NCBI RefSeq assembly: GCF_000255655.1
Contig: NZ_JH636434.1
Location: 1,946,798 to 2,010,797 of the forward strand
DNA length: 64,000 bases
Source: Schlesneria paludicola DSM 18645
GTDB lineage: Bacteria > Planctomycetota > Planctomycetia > Planctomycetales > Planctomycetaceae
Reading direction: 5' to 3'
In this document: piece by piece, positions 34,850-44,691 of the stretch
Position numbering within the stretch: the stretch's first letter is position 1
Layout of the letters: every line of letters starts with the position of its first letter
Translations under genes and position numbers: made by a program
Notes under the pieces: model-generated
What the model was told of the DNA's origin: nothing
Seen by the model: only the letters and a program-made list of their open reading frames with translations
Databases searched by the model: none

Positions 34850-36916
34850 ATGAAACGATCAACTTGGCATAGCATCCTCGTCGTCTGGCTGACCATGACA
34901 TTCGCGGCCGGCCCCGCATGGGCTCGTGGATTTGGTGGTGGAGGATTTCGCGGTGGGGGTGGATTCGGTGGGGGTGGGGGATTTCGTGGTGGGGGCGGGG
35001 GATCTTTCGGCGGCGGTGGCAACTTTGGCGGTGGCAACTTTGGCGGTGGCAACTTTGGCGGTGGCGGCTTCCATGGAGGAGGAGGCAACTTTTCCGGAGG
35101 CGGTCTCTCAGGCGGTGGATTCTCCGGTGGTGGCTTTCACCCCTCCTCATCGTTTCCTGGAGGCGGAGGTATGAATCGACCCGCCGGAAACTTCGGCGGG
35201 GGCGGTGGGATCGGCGACCGCCCCAACATCGTGCATCAGCCCAACTTCAATGGCGGAGGCTTCGGCATCGGAACGCGGCCTGAAATTGGCAATGGCCGCT
35301 TCTCAGACGGTGGACTGAATCCCGGTTCACGCCCTGGCCTGTCTGGAGGAGGAGAGGGACGACCGGGAAACCTTTCGGGAGTCACGAACCGTTTTCCAGG
35401 TGCAGGAGCAAACACGGGGTCACTTCCAGGACTGGGCCCCGCGCGACCAGGCGCCGGTGGTGCGGGCGAGCGATTTCCGGGAATGCGTCCGGGACAAGGC
35501 GGTGCAGGAGAACGCAACCCAGGGATGCGCCCCGGTCAAGGTGGCGCGGGCGAGCAACGCGGTCTGGGCAATCGAGGGTCGATCTCGGACCGACATCAGG
35601 ACCTCGAAAATCGCTTCAACGACATGAATCAACATTGGAACGATTCCGGCTGGCACCACCAGCAATGGAACGGTCCCAATGGGGGCGAGATCAATCATGT
35701 TGGGTTCTGGGGACCTAACGGCTATTGGGGGCATACTGGCGCCTGGGGTCCGAACGGCGGATACTGGGGACATAGCGGCCATGTTGGACCGAACGGAGCC
35801 TGGGGCCATTCGGGATACTTTGGCCCGGCCGGCCACTGGTCGCGAAATTGGGGTGGTTGGTACAACGGCTATGGCCCGGCCTGGGGCAATGGTCGCTGGA
35901 ACTACCTCTGGAACACCTATCCCGTCGCGATGGCTTTTGGAGCGACGATGTGGGGCCTGAACACCATCAATTACCTGTTTGGCGTCAGCGGGTATGTCAA
36001 CCCGTACTATGCATCAGGAGACGATGGCAGCGCAGGCTTCGCATACGATCAACCCATCGTGGGTGACCCTTCGTATGACACGCAAAGCGGGGCGCAAGAG
36101 GCCTCGTCAACCGATTCCACCACGATCACCCCTGCCGATCCGTTGACGCAGACTTTTGACACAGCACGGCAAGCGTTCTACGACCAGAAATTCGACGACG
36201 CGCTGAATCTCACCAATCAGGCACTACAACAAGCCCCCAAAGATGCCGCGATGAACGAGTTCCGCAGTCTCTGCCTGTTCGCACTTGGGAAGTACCACGA
36301 TGCTGCCGCAACAATTCACGCCGTGCTGGCCGCTGGTCCAGGGTGGGATTGGACGACGCTCGTCAGTCTTTACGCCAATCCTGAGACCTACACCGAACAG
36401 ATGCGCAAGCTGGAAGCTGTGGTACTCGCCAATCAGTCCGCAGCCGATGCGCGCTTTCTGCTCGGATACCACTACCTGACATGTGGGCACGCCGATGCCG
36501 CCGTGAAAATGTGGAAGAGTGTGGTGAAACTGCAGCCAAACGACGCGCTCGCGGCACAGCTTGTCCAAATGTATGCCCCCGAATCGACTGACGACACGAC
36601 CACGACAGCGGCCAGTCCACAACCCAACTTCGACAAGCCAGCCTATCCACTCGACAAACTTCAGGGGAACTGGAAGGCCAAAGGAGCTGGTGGTGACTTC
36701 ACGCTGACTCTCGGAACCGATGACAAATTCAATTGGCAGTTCACCCAAAACGGGACAGCGCAATCGATGACCGGAGCTTACGCAATTCGAGGAACCAGTC
36801 TGGTCATGGAACCCGATTCAGGAGGGACCATGCTCGCCGACATCGCACTCAAAGATGACGGACGCCTTTCATTCTCGCCAATTGGAGATGGACAAAAACT
36901 GACGTTTGCACGCTAG
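34850..36916 (+). CDS. Large secreted Gly-rich protein with TPR region
   Basis: A 688-residue protein with GAGGA before the ATG and a signal peptide (residues 1-25, ending AWARG). Residues about 26-130 are almost pure Gly with Phe/Asn, and include three perfect 15-bp DNA repeats. Residues about 185-245 repeat a MRPGQGGAGE unit. Residues about 275-350 repeat a Trp/Gly/His/Asn-rich unit (YWGHTGAWGPNG). A TPR-like part follows (about 430-580: ARQAFYDQKFDDALNLTNQAL), and then a C-terminal beta domain (LQGNWKAKGAGGDFTLTLG). It could be a surface or envelope structural protein; the function is unknown. Confidence 0.8.
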   Translation: MKRSTWHSILVVWLTMTFAAGPAWARGFGGGGFRGGGGFGGGGGFRGGGGGSFGGGGNFGGGNFGGGNFGGGGFHGGGGNFSGGGLSGGGFSGGGFHPSSSFPGGGGMNRPAGNFGGGGGIGDRPNIVHQPNFNGGGFGIGTRPEIGNGRFSDGGLNPGSRPGLSGGGEGRPGNLSGVTNRFPGAGANTGSLPGLGPARPGAGGAGERFPGMRPGQGGAGERNPGMRPGQGGAGEQRGLGNRGSISDRHQDLENRFNDMNQHWNDSGWHHQQWNGPNGGEINHVGFWGPNGYWGHTGAWGPNGGYWGHSGHVGPNGAWGHSGYFGPAGHWSRNWGGWYNGYGPAWGNGRWNYLWNTYPVAMAFGATMWGLNTINYLFGVSGYVNPYYASGDDGSAGFAYDQPIVGDPSYDTQSGAQEASSTDSTTITPADPLTQTFDTARQAFYDQKFDDALNLTNQALQQAPKDAAMNEFRSLCLFALGKYHDAAATIHAVLAAGPGWDWTTLVSLYANPETYTEQMRKLEAVVLANQSAADARFLLGYHYLTCGHADAAVKMWKSVVKLQPNDALAAQLVQMYAPESTDDTTTTAASPQPNFDKPAYPLDKLQGNWKAKGAGGDFTLTLGTDDKFNWQFTQNGTAQSMTGAYAIRGTSLVMEPDSGGTMLADIALKDDGRLSFSPIGDGQKLTFAR

Positions 36917-37116
36917 GCCTCAGCAGGTGCGGTCCATGATCGGCCTCCGCCCCGAAGTGGGGCGTGCCACGAAACCAGCACGGTTCGCAACGGGAATCGA
37001 CAGAAACTTCTTTCATTCCCGCTGTTGAATGGTCGATCGCGATTTCGTTCAGACTGGTGGTGCAGGGAAGTGATCCCGGCGCCACCAGTCTTGCGCTGTA
37101 AAAGAAGGGCCGCTCC

Positions 37117-37734
37117 ATGCACACTCACCGTTTTTTTCTGTCCCAAGCCATGTCGCGTGAACTACGATTTGTCTGTTTCGCCGCCCTCACCGGATTTTGC
37201 AAGATGGTCGCAGCCGCCGAGGGAACCAAAATCCCGCTCACATTCTCCGAGGGATACGACACAGACGCCAAGGATCGCGGGCGTCCCGTCGTCTTGATTG
37301 CGGCTGCTCTCGGCGTCACGCCAGACGTATTCCGCGAGGCATTCAGTGGTGTGACCCCCGCGCGCGATGGCAGGCCCTCCGGAGCGGAAGCCCGCGCCAA
37401 TAAAGAAGCTCTGATGAAGGTGCTCAAGCCACACGGCATCACGAACGAACGCCTCGACGAAGTCTCGGACTACTACCGCTATCAGCCTCAGAAAGGCGGA
37501 CTCTGGAAACAGGTTCCCGCCAAGGGGCATGTGATCGTCGAAGACGGAAAGGTCAAACAGATCGTCATCACCGAACCGGGCTCCGGTTACTCCACGGCTC
37601 CCAAAGTCGCGGCGAAAGGATTGGAGAAAGTTGCGTTCAAGGTCACTCTGAAATTTGACAAGGACCTCAAACAGAATGGAGCGATCAAGGCCGTCGAGTT
37701 GGCAATGCCGGAAAAGACAAAGCCGAAAAAATGA
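37117..37734 (+). CDS. Secreted protein of unknown function
   Basis: A 205-residue protein with AAGGG upstream of the ATG at 37117; an ATG at 37150 would give a tighter signal peptide. The mature part starts near AAAEGTKIPLTFSEGYDTD. It includes RPVVLIAAALGVTPDVFREAFSGVTPA, YYRYQPQKGGLWKQ and a beta segment, HVIVEDGKVKQIVITEPGSG. I do not recognise a family. No operon partner is clear. Confidence 0.65.
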   Translation: MHTHRFFLSQAMSRELRFVCFAALTGFCKMVAAAEGTKIPLTFSEGYDTDAKDRGRPVVLIAAALGVTPDVFREAFSGVTPARDGRPSGAEARANKEALMKVLKPHGITNERLDEVSDYYRYQPQKGGLWKQVPAKGHVIVEDGKVKQIVITEPGSGYSTAPKVAAKGLEKVAFKVTLKFDKDLKQNGAIKAVELAMPEKTKPKK

Positions 37735-38086
37735 CCTTCGAGCGACACGCAACCCTATTGATTGTGTTGAGATTGTGAGCCCTGCTGGCCCTTCCGCCAA
37801 CAATGACGGCCGGATGCCGCTGCATCTCTGAAAAACGATGTTTCCGTTTTGATCCGCAATGTCACCGGGACAAACCCGTCAGAGCTCACGCCTAATAGGC
37901 TGTTCGTCACAACGGATAGAGTAATCTTGTTGGAGCGAGGCAACCGTGAAGCCCATGGCGTCACGACGCAAGACATACCTACCGGAATCCAGCACGCGGC
38001 ACGATCCAAGAACCTCACCACCTCGGAATGAGATCCGACTGGGGCTCGGCCGCAAGCAGCATCTGTTTTTCATTGAAGAACGTGTC
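37735..38086. other. Gap without a recognisable feature
   Basis: About 350 bases lie before the caspase-like gene. The caspase frame is open upstream to 37946, but the residues there are not protein-like. No repeat or hairpin is seen. The promoter of the next gene is presumably here. Confidence 0.4.
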
Positions 38087-39238
38087 ATGAAGTCGCGCTC
38101 TCGATCGATCGGCTGCCAAAGTCTCGCCATCGCCATCGCACTTGCAAGCGGGTGTCTACTGACATCCCGAACGGCAACAGCCGAACTCGATTGGCATTCG
38201 TCTCGAACGTGGGTCTTCGCCGTCGGCGTTCTTGAATGGCAGAATCCTGACGTCTGGCGCGGCATGGCGAATGCGCAGCCCAATCGTCGCGATGTCGAAC
38301 TGGTGCGACATTTCCGCCAGTCGGGAATCCCAGCCGATCAGATCATTTACTTGCAGGACAAACACGCAACCCGCCATCGCATTCAGCACGAACTGACAAC
38401 ACTGCTGGGGCGAACGCGTCCCGATGACGTGCTGATGTTCTACTTCACGGGTCACGGATTCCGTGATCGCACGAATCATAAGGTTCACTTTGCGAACTAT
38501 GACGCCATTGATGGGCCCAGCGCATGGCCGGTGCGATCCGTCTTCGATACGCTCGAAGCGAAGTTCCGGGGCGGGCGAGTCGTCTTGATGGCCGACTGCT
38601 GCTACTCAGGAGGATTGGTCGACGAAGCCCGCTTGCGACAAACCAGTCTAGGTTACGCCTGCCTCTGCTCGTCATACTCGCACAACTCGTCAACCGGCCG
38701 TTGGACCTTTACCGATTCGCTGTTGTCCGGACTGCGTGGTCACCCGACAGTCGATTTGAATGTTGACGGCGAAATCGACGTCGGTGAACTCGGCCAATTC
38801 AGCGAACTTCAGATGGCGTTTGTTGAACGCCAGAAATCGGTCTACGAATGCAATCGAGAATTTGCATCGCATTGGAGAATCGCGAAACCAACCGGCCCAC
38901 GGGCCAATCGGCAGGGTGACCGGGTCGAAGCCGAATGGAAAGGAAAATGGTATCGCGCGGAAATCCTGGAAGTCGCGAGTGATCGCAGCAAAGTTCACTA
39001 CGTCGGCTTCGCCGACTCTTGGGACGAATGGGTCGGATCCGAACGATTGCGCCCATTTCAACCCAAACATCTGGATGCCGGCACGGCCGTGGACGTCTTA
39101 TGGGCCAAAGACCAGAAATGGTATCCGGCCAAAGTCCTACGCAGCTGGTATGGCTTGACGTTCATTCATTACGAAGGCTTCTCGGAGGAATGGGACGAGT
39201 GGGTGAACTTCGACATGATTCGCATGCCGAAGCAATAG
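38087..39238 (+). CDS. Secreted caspase-like protease with EF-hand loop and two Tudor-knot-like domains
   Basis: A 383-residue protein from the ATG at 38087, with a signal peptide (residues 1-32, ending TATAE). Residues 40-215 are a C14 caspase/metacaspase domain: FYFTGHGFRD with H123 and LMADCCYSGG with the DCCYSG box, in which C172 is the likely nucleophile. Residues 223-234 (DLNVDGEIDVGE) fit a full EF-hand calcium loop (D, N, D, G, I, D, E at positions 1, 3, 5, 6, 8, 9, 12). Residues 277-324 and 332-378 are two tandem Tudor-knot/chromo-like modules, each with a WYxAxxL core and an SWDEWV or EWDEWV ending. The second half looks eukaryotic-like. Metacaspases cleave after Lys/Arg and often need Ca2+; the substrate here is unknown. 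Confidence 0.85.
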   Translation: MKSRSRSIGCQSLAIAIALASGCLLTSRTATAELDWHSSRTWVFAVGVLEWQNPDVWRGMANAQPNRRDVELVRHFRQSGIPADQIIYLQDKHATRHRIQHELTTLLGRTRPDDVLMFYFTGHGFRDRTNHKVHFANYDAIDGPSAWPVRSVFDTLEAKFRGGRVVLMADCCYSGGLVDEARLRQTSLGYACLCSSYSHNSSTGRWTFTDSLLSGLRGHPTVDLNVDGEIDVGELGQFSELQMAFVERQKSVYECNREFASHWRIAKPTGPRANRQGDRVEAEWKGKWYRAEILEVASDRSKVHYVGFADSWDEWVGSERLRPFQPKHLDAGTAVDVLWAKDQKWYPAKVLRSWYGLTFIHYEGFSEEWDEWVNFDMIRMPKQ

Positions 39239-39309
39239 TCCTTTCGCCGCCATATGACGCCAGTTATCTACGAGGCCGAGATCCGGCCGCATTAGTGATG
39301 CTGACCAGC

Positions 39310-40245
39310 TCACGCCAGTTCGCTTCGATAGTATTCGATCGTTTTGGCAAGCCCCGTGCGAAGATCAACCGTCGGCGACCAGCCCAGGATCGATTTCGCC
39401 TTGGTAATATCGGGACAGCGCTGCTTTGGGTCGTCAGTCGGAAGAGGAACATGCTTGATCGTCGATTTCGATTCAGGGATTGCGCGCAGCACCTCTTGGG
39501 CGAGTTCCAGCATCGAATACTCACCGGGGTTTCCGACGTTGATCGGTCCAATCGTCTGGTCCTGATCCATCAACAGCATCATCCCTCGAATCAGGTCGTC
39601 GCAGTAGCAGAATGATCGAGTCTGGGTCCCATCACCATAGATCGTGAGCGGCTCACCGCGCAGGGCCTGCATGATGAAATTGGAAATCACGCGCCCGTCG
39701 TTGGGGTCCATGCGCGGGCCATACGTGTTGAAGATCCGAATGATGCGAACCTGCAGTTGGTGTTCCTGGTGGTAGTTCACGCACAAGGATTCGGCAACGC
39801 GTTTGCCCTCGTCATAGCAACTGCGTGGACCGATTGGGTTCACGTTTCCCCAATACTCTTCGCTCTGCGGATGCACCGTCGGATCGCCGTAGACTTCCGA
39901 CGTCGAACAATGCAGGATTCGCGCTTTGCAACGCTTCGCCAAACCGAGCAGGTTCACCACCCCGACGGTCGATGTCTTGATCGTCTTGATGGGATTAAAT
40001 TGATAGGCCACCGGCGAGGCCGGACAGGCCAGGTTATAGACCTGATCGATCTCAAGCACGATCGGTTCCACAATGTCATGACGAAGCAGTTCAAACCGTG
40101 GATTGCCAATCAAATGCAGAATATTCTGCTTCCGGCCGGTGAAGAAGTTGTCCAGGCAAATGACATTGTCGCCCCGTTCGAGTAGCCGATCGCAAAGATG
40201 ACTACCAAGAAATCCGGCTCCGCCCGTCACAAGAATTGATCGCAC
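39310..40245 (-). CDS. uxs: UDP-glucuronate decarboxylase (UDP-xylose synthase)
   Basis: A 311-residue protein from the GTG at 40245, the family's usual length. [15 protein letters not shown] (res 7-21) binds [14 protein letters not shown] gives S116, and CYDEGKR gives Y144 and K148 of the SDR triad. [18 protein letters not shown] and [16 protein letters not shown] are typical of Uxs. It oxidises and decarboxylates UDP-glucuronate to UDP-xylose. UDP-glucose dehydrogenase, which makes its substrate, lies directly upstream, so the two form a pathway pair. Confidence 0.95.
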   Translation of the reverse strand: MRSILVTGGAGFLGSHLCDRLLERGDNVICLDNFFTGRKQNILHLIGNPRFELLRHDIVEPIVLEIDQVYNLACPASPVAYQFNPIKTIKTSTVGVVNLLGLAKRCKARILHCSTSEVYGDPTVHPQSEEYWGNVNPIGPRSCYDEGKRVAESLCVNYHQEHQLQVRIIRIFNTYGPRMDPNDGRVISNFIMQALRGEPLTIYGDGTQTRSFCYCDDLIRGMMLLMDQDQTIGPINVGNPGEYSMLELAQEVLRAIPESKSTIKHVPLPTDDPKQRCPDITKAKSILGWSPTVDLRTGLAKTIEYYRSELA

Positions 40246-40441
40246 AGAATTGTCTTTCTCGATAAAGGATCGATGTCGCGGAATCTTTTTCCCGGGGGTT
40301 GCCGGAAACCTTCGCGATTCAGGCGTCAGATTTAACAGCCAATCCGATCTCGTTGAACCCCAGGATGAAATCAAGGGGACTCAACTGACGTATTCGATTC
40401 AAGACTTTTGCCAGACCTCGCAACGAATCTGGCGAGCGTCG

Positions 40442-41752
40442 TCAGGAATGCGTTTCCAGCCCGATTCCCGAATAGACGAATCCAAGCCGATGCATTTTTT
40501 CCGGATCAAACAGATTACGTCCATCGAAAATGACGGGTGAACGAAGCTTCTGGCGAAGCACCTCGAAGTCCGGTGATCGAAACTCATTCCACTCCGTCGC
40601 AATCGCTAGCACATCGGCTCCATTCAACGTTTCGTAAGGCGTCGGGCAGAATGTCACCTTGTCACCATAGATCTTGCGAACATTCTCCATCGCCACGGGA
40701 TCGTGTGCCCGAACGTTGGCGCCCGCTTCCAGCAGCCGATCGATGAGTACCAGGGCCGGCGCTTCGCGAATGTCATCCGTACGTGGCTTGAAGGCCAGTC
40801 CCCACAACGCAACCGTCTTTTGTTTAAGGTCACCCTGAAAATGTGCTCGGATCTTCTGAAACAGGATTTCCTTCTGAGCCACATTGACGTCGTCGACCGA
40901 CTTCAGGATTCGTGGTTCGATTCCGAATCGTTCGGCAACGCTGACCAGTGCCCGAACGTCCTTGGGAAAGCACGAGCCACCATAGCCGACCCCTGGGAAT
41001 AGAAACGCGAATCCAATTCGCTGATCGTGACCAATCCCTTTTCGAACATGGTTGATGTCAGCCCCCACCTTTTCGCAGATGTTGGCCATTTCATTGATGA
41101 AACTGATCTTCGTGGCCAGCAAACAATTTGCCACGTACTTCGTCATCTCTGCGCTTTCCAGATTCATCACCAGAAACGGATGATCCGTACGGAGAAATGG
41201 CTTGTACAGTTCACTCAAGACTTCGCCAACCTCGGGACGCGTCACGCCGACCACGACGCGATCCGGCTTGGTGAAATCGTCGATGGCGCAGCCTTCTTTC
41301 AAGAACTCCGGATTCGACGCGACGTCAACGGCGCGTCCCGTGAGTTCCTTCAAACGCGACGCCAACTCGGCATTCGTCCCAACCGGTACGGTGCTCTTGA
41401 TGACGACCACGGCGTCCGTCGCCAGATGCGGCGCAACAGATTCAATCGCACTCCACAGAATCCGCAAGTCCGCCGATCCGTCTTCACGCTGTGGGGTTCC
41501 CACCGCCAGAAAGACGCACTTGGCCGCGGGCACAACTTCGGACGCATCGGTGGTGAACTTCAGTCGCCCGGCTTGAGTGTTACGAATGACGAGTTCCGTG
41601 AGCCCGGGTTCATAAATGGGGATCTCGCCCTTCTTCAAACGTGCGATCTTGTTGGCATCCACGTCGACACACGTCACATCATTTCCGCTGTCTGCAAAGC
41701 ATGTCCCCGTGACCAACCCGACATAGCCCGTGCCAATCATCACAATCTTCAT
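40442..41752 (-). CDS. ugd: UDP-glucose 6-dehydrogenase
   Basis: A 436-residue protein. [16 protein letters not shown] near the N-terminus binds [24 protein letters not shown] and the block [14 protein letters not shown] (catalytic Cys near residue 260) are diagnostic. The C-terminal part ([18 protein letters not shown]) binds UDP-glucose. It oxidises UDP-glucose to UDP-glucuronate with two NAD+. The Uxs gene follows on the same strand, 196 bases on, and would use the product. The length is normal. Confidence 0.96.
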   Translation of the reverse strand: MKIVMIGTGYVGLVTGTCFADSGNDVTCVDVDANKIARLKKGEIPIYEPGLTELVIRNTQAGRLKFTTDASEVVPAAKCVFLAVGTPQREDGSADLRILWSAIESVAPHLATDAVVVIKSTVPVGTNAELASRLKELTGRAVDVASNPEFLKEGCAIDDFTKPDRVVVGVTRPEVGEVLSELYKPFLRTDHPFLVMNLESAEMTKYVANCLLATKISFINEMANICEKVGADINHVRKGIGHDQRIGFAFLFPGVGYGGSCFPKDVRALVSVAERFGIEPRILKSVDDVNVAQKEILFQKIRAHFQGDLKQKTVALWGLAFKPRTDDIREAPALVLIDRLLEAGANVRAHDPVAMENVRKIYGDKVTFCPTPYETLNGADVLAIATEWNEFRSPDFEVLRQKLRSPVIFDGRNLFDPEKMHRLGFVYSGIGLETHS

Positions 41753-42247
41753 CGTCGTATTTCCTTGTCGGTGCAGGCCTTCAATGCCTGGTTGGCGGCA
41801 ACAGCTTTTCCCGTTTGGACACTCGCGTTGCCCAACCCAGCCATCAATGCCGACGGACTTGGCTCTGGCGTCGTTTCTACGCGAATCGGGTTACCCAAAG
41901 CAGGATTTTGAATCGCCAATTGCCGATTTTTCATTCTGAATCTGGGATTGTTGAAGCGAAAATCTGTGCCTCAGAATCGCAAGTCCTTTGGAGCCACGCA
42001 AGTCAGTTGTGGTCGCCCCCGCGTCAGGTCTTGCGATCGTCCGTTCGAGGAACCACGGGCTTATTGACCCTTTCTACTCCCAACGGCATCCATATGAGGA
42101 TTTGATCCGGAGTGTCTCTTCGGAGAGATTCGACGTCCGCATCGCCCGGAGGTCTGGCGACATTGGGCCAGCTGGTGAAGAGATTTGGAAAAACCGTCTT
42201 TACAGGATTGGGCGTTGGGATTACGTTTCGGCCAATATTAAGGAGTC
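41753..42247. other. Divergent region before the heptose genes
   Basis: About 500 bases with no supported gene. This is the promoter area for the minus-strand ugd-uxs genes and for the plus-strand genes that start at 42248. No hairpin or repeat was seen. Confidence 0.4.
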
Positions 42248-42559
42248 ATGTCTGGCCAGGGAGGACCATTCGACCAAGACGTTGAGCCCTCATCGAGCAA
42301 CGCCCCGCCTCGGAGGCAGCGGCAGCAAGTCGAACTCGCCACGTTTGCAGGTTCGCATGAAACTCGTCGCTCATGTTGGATCTTGGAAACACAGATTCAA
42401 GGTGTGTTTGGGAATCGGCAACGTCCCAGTCTATTGGTCGATAGCGACAAACATGCACCACTTCCGGCAGGCGTCCCCAGCTGGCTGCAGTACCTGCAAT
42501 GTTCCATTGAGAATTCAAATTCCGTCCCGATTGCCGTGAACGACCGACTAATCCACTGA
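42248..42559 (+). CDS. Small ORF of unknown function ahead of gmhA
   Basis: A 103-residue frame with AAGGAG 4 bases before the ATG (AAGGAGTCATG), ending 16 bases before gmhA. The product is polar (MSGQGGPFDQDVEPSSSN) with no domain or membrane segment that I recognise. Support rests on the ribosome site and the tight spacing. Overlapping frames on both strands are also open, so it may be only a translated leader. Confidence 0.4.
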   Translation: MSGQGGPFDQDVEPSSSNAPPRRQRQQVELATFAGSHETRRSCWILETQIQGVFGNRQRPSLLVDSDKHAPLPAGVPSWLQYLQCSIENSNSVPIAVNDRLIH

Positions 42560-42575
42560 AGACGTTTTGACAACC

Positions 42576-43205
42576 ATGACAACCCCTTCGGCCGTTTCAC
42601 CGCCTCTCGAAAACTGGCTCGACGCACAATTCGCCGAGCACGCCTCGGTTCTGTCAGCAACGCGTCTTCAGTGCGGCACGGTACTTCTAGCAGCGGTTGA
42701 GGCCTGCGCGGCCTGCATCTCTCAGGGTGGTAAGATTCTGTTCTGCGGAAATGGCGGGAGTGCGGCAGACGCGCAGCATCTCGCGACCGAATTGACGATT
42801 CGGTACAAGACGAATCGACTGCCCATCGCGGGAATCGCATTGACCACCGACACCTCCGCCTTGACTGCGTGCGGGAACGATCTGGGATTCGACGAGATTT
42901 TTTCGCGTCAGGTCCATGCCCTCGGACGGCCCGGTGATGTTCTGATCGGGATCAGCACATCAGGAAATAGCCAGAATGTCATTCTGGCAGCGGAAAAAGC
43001 GGCCGAGCTTCAAATCCAAACAATCGCATTCGTCGGAGGCTCTGGCGGTAAGCTCGCCGACCTTTCCGCGATCGCACTCAAGGTTCCGTCGCGCACCACC
43101 GCGCGGATTCAAGAAATGCACATTTTCCTCGGCCACCTCCTTTGCGAACTGCTGGAGCAACGCCTGGGGCTTGTTGAGGAGAGCAGTCATGCAGCGGCCC
43201 GATGA
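42576..43205 (+). CDS. gmhA: Sedoheptulose-7-phosphate isomerase
   Basis: A 209-residue SIS-domain protein; the ATG at 42576 is preferred to the TTG at 42567. ILFCGNGGSAADAQHLATEL near residue 53 and GISTSGNSQNV near residue 128 are the SIS phosphosugar-binding loops. QEMHIFLGHLLCELLE near residue 185 supplies the conserved His/Glu. It converts sedoheptulose-7-phosphate to D-glycero-manno-heptose-7-phosphate, the first step of ADP-heptose synthesis. Its end overlaps the hldE start by 17 bases. Confidence 0.94.
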   Translation: MTTPSAVSPPLENWLDAQFAEHASVLSATRLQCGTVLLAAVEACAACISQGGKILFCGNGGSAADAQHLATELTIRYKTNRLPIAGIALTTDTSALTACGNDLGFDEIFSRQVHALGRPGDVLIGISTSGNSQNVILAAEKAAELQIQTIAFVGGSGGKLADLSAIALKVPSRTTARIQEMHIFLGHLLCELLEQRLGLVEESSHAAAR

Positions 43206-44652
43206 ACTCGCAGCACTTGTCCCCAAATTGCAAACCGCGCAGGTCACCTGCGTCGGCGATGTGATGCTCGATCGATTCGTTTACGGCGATGTCTCGCGGA
43301 TTTCGCCCGAGGCTCCGGTTCCTGTTGTGCTCGTCAAACAGGAACTCGTCGTTCTCGGAGGATTGGGAAACGTCGCGCGCAACTTGAGCACGCTCGGTGC
43401 GAATGCGTCCGTGATTTCCGTGGTCGGTCAGGATGAGGGTGGCCGGGAAATCCGCCACCTTCTGAACGAACTCCCCAACTGCGCCCCAGACATCATTGAG
43501 ATTCCGCAACACACCTCAACGATCAAAACCCGCTGCATTGCGTCCAGTCAGCAGATCGTCCGCATCGATCGCGAAGCGCAACTTTGCCTTTCCGAAAAGG
43601 CCGTCGATGACCTTGTCGCGCGGACGATCGACAAACCCGAGACCCCAGTCCTGGTCTTGTCGGACTACGGAAAGGGCGTCCTCAGCGGACAGAATGCACA
43701 ACAGATCATCGTTGCGGCACGACAGGCCGGGCAATTCGTCATTGTCGACCCCAAAGGAACGGACTACTCACGATACCGCGGCGCCAATCTGATCAAACCG
43801 AATCGGCTCGAGTTGTGTCAGGCCACCGGAAGAACGGTGAATTCCAACGTCGAAATCATCGCTGCCTGTCGCGAGTTGATTGAAAAATTCGATCTGGGAG
43901 CCGTGATCGCCACATTGAGCGAACGCGGCATGATGGTTGTGACCAAGAACGGCCCGGCCATCCACCTGCCGTCCGAAGCGCGAGAAGTTTTCGATGTGTC
44001 TGGTGCTGGGGATACGGTGATTGCCACTCTGGCCGCCGCGATCGCCGTCGGAATCCCGCTGGCCGATGCCGCCTATATGGCGAATCGCGCCGCCGCCGTC
44101 GTTGTCGCCAAAGTGGGCACCGCGACGATCTCTGCGGCGGAACTCGTCCGAGCGCTGCGTGTGGAAGATGTCTCGCAGGCCGAAGAAAAAATCGTCACCG
44201 CCACAAATGCCCTGGAACGCGTTCGGTCGTGGCAACGAATGGGCGAACGTGTCGGCTTTACGAACGGCTGCTTCGACCTGCTGCATCCAGGACATGTGAC
44301 GCTGCTCGCACAGTCAGCCGCAAAAGTAGATCGCCTGATCGTTGGACTCAACAGCGATGATTCTGTGAAGCGACTGAAGGGACCGACCCGTCCCATACAA
44401 AATGAAATGTCACGCAGTATCGTGCTGGCCGCGCTAAGCAGCGTGGACCTGGTGGTCATCTTCAACGAAGACACGCCGCTCGAAATCATCCAACAGTTGC
44501 GGCCCGATGTGCTGATCAAGGGAGCGGACTACACGGTTTCGACCGTCGTTGGTGCCGAATTCGTGCAGAGTTACGGCGGCGAAGTCGCACTGATTGACCT
44601 CGTTCCGCAACAAAGCACGACCCGTCTGGTCAAACAGATTCACGCGGCATAG
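43189..44652 (+). CDS. hldE: Bifunctional heptose-7-P kinase / heptose-1-P adenylyltransferase
   Basis: A 487-residue fusion from the ATG at 43189, with GAGGAGAG just upstream inside gmhA. The N-terminal PfkB/ribokinase domain shows GDVMLDRFVYGDVSRISPEAP and GGLGNVARNLSTLGA, with the anion hole DVSGAGDTV near residue 267. The C-terminal nucleotidyltransferase starts near residue 352, with FTNGCFDLLHPGHVTLL. It phosphorylates heptose-7-phosphate at C1 and later adds AMP. No separate gmhB phosphatase gene is seen in the cluster. Confidence 0.95.
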   Translation: MQRPDELAALVPKLQTAQVTCVGDVMLDRFVYGDVSRISPEAPVPVVLVKQELVVLGGLGNVARNLSTLGANASVISVVGQDEGGREIRHLLNELPNCAPDIIEIPQHTSTIKTRCIASSQQIVRIDREAQLCLSEKAVDDLVARTIDKPETPVLVLSDYGKGVLSGQNAQQIIVAARQAGQFVIVDPKGTDYSRYRGANLIKPNRLELCQATGRTVNSNVEIIAACRELIEKFDLGAVIATLSERGMMVVTKNGPAIHLPSEAREVFDVSGAGDTVIATLAAAIAVGIPLADAAYMANRAAAVVVAKVGTATISAAELVRALRVEDVSQAEEKIVTATNALERVRSWQRMGERVGFTNGCFDLLHPGHVTLLAQSAAKVDRLIVGLNSDDSVKRLKGPTRPIQNEMSRSIVLAALSSVDLVVIFNEDTPLEIIQQLRPDVLIKGADYTVSTVVGAEFVQSYGGEVALIDLVPQQSTTRLVKQIHAA

Positions 44653-44691
44653 CGCCCACCAATCCAAACGTTACGCAGAACAGGTCATTCG

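Noticed and set aside
41753-42247. Possible riboswitch or leader before the heptose genes
   Set aside because: I could not find a conserved aptamer motif or a terminator/antiterminator pair by eye.
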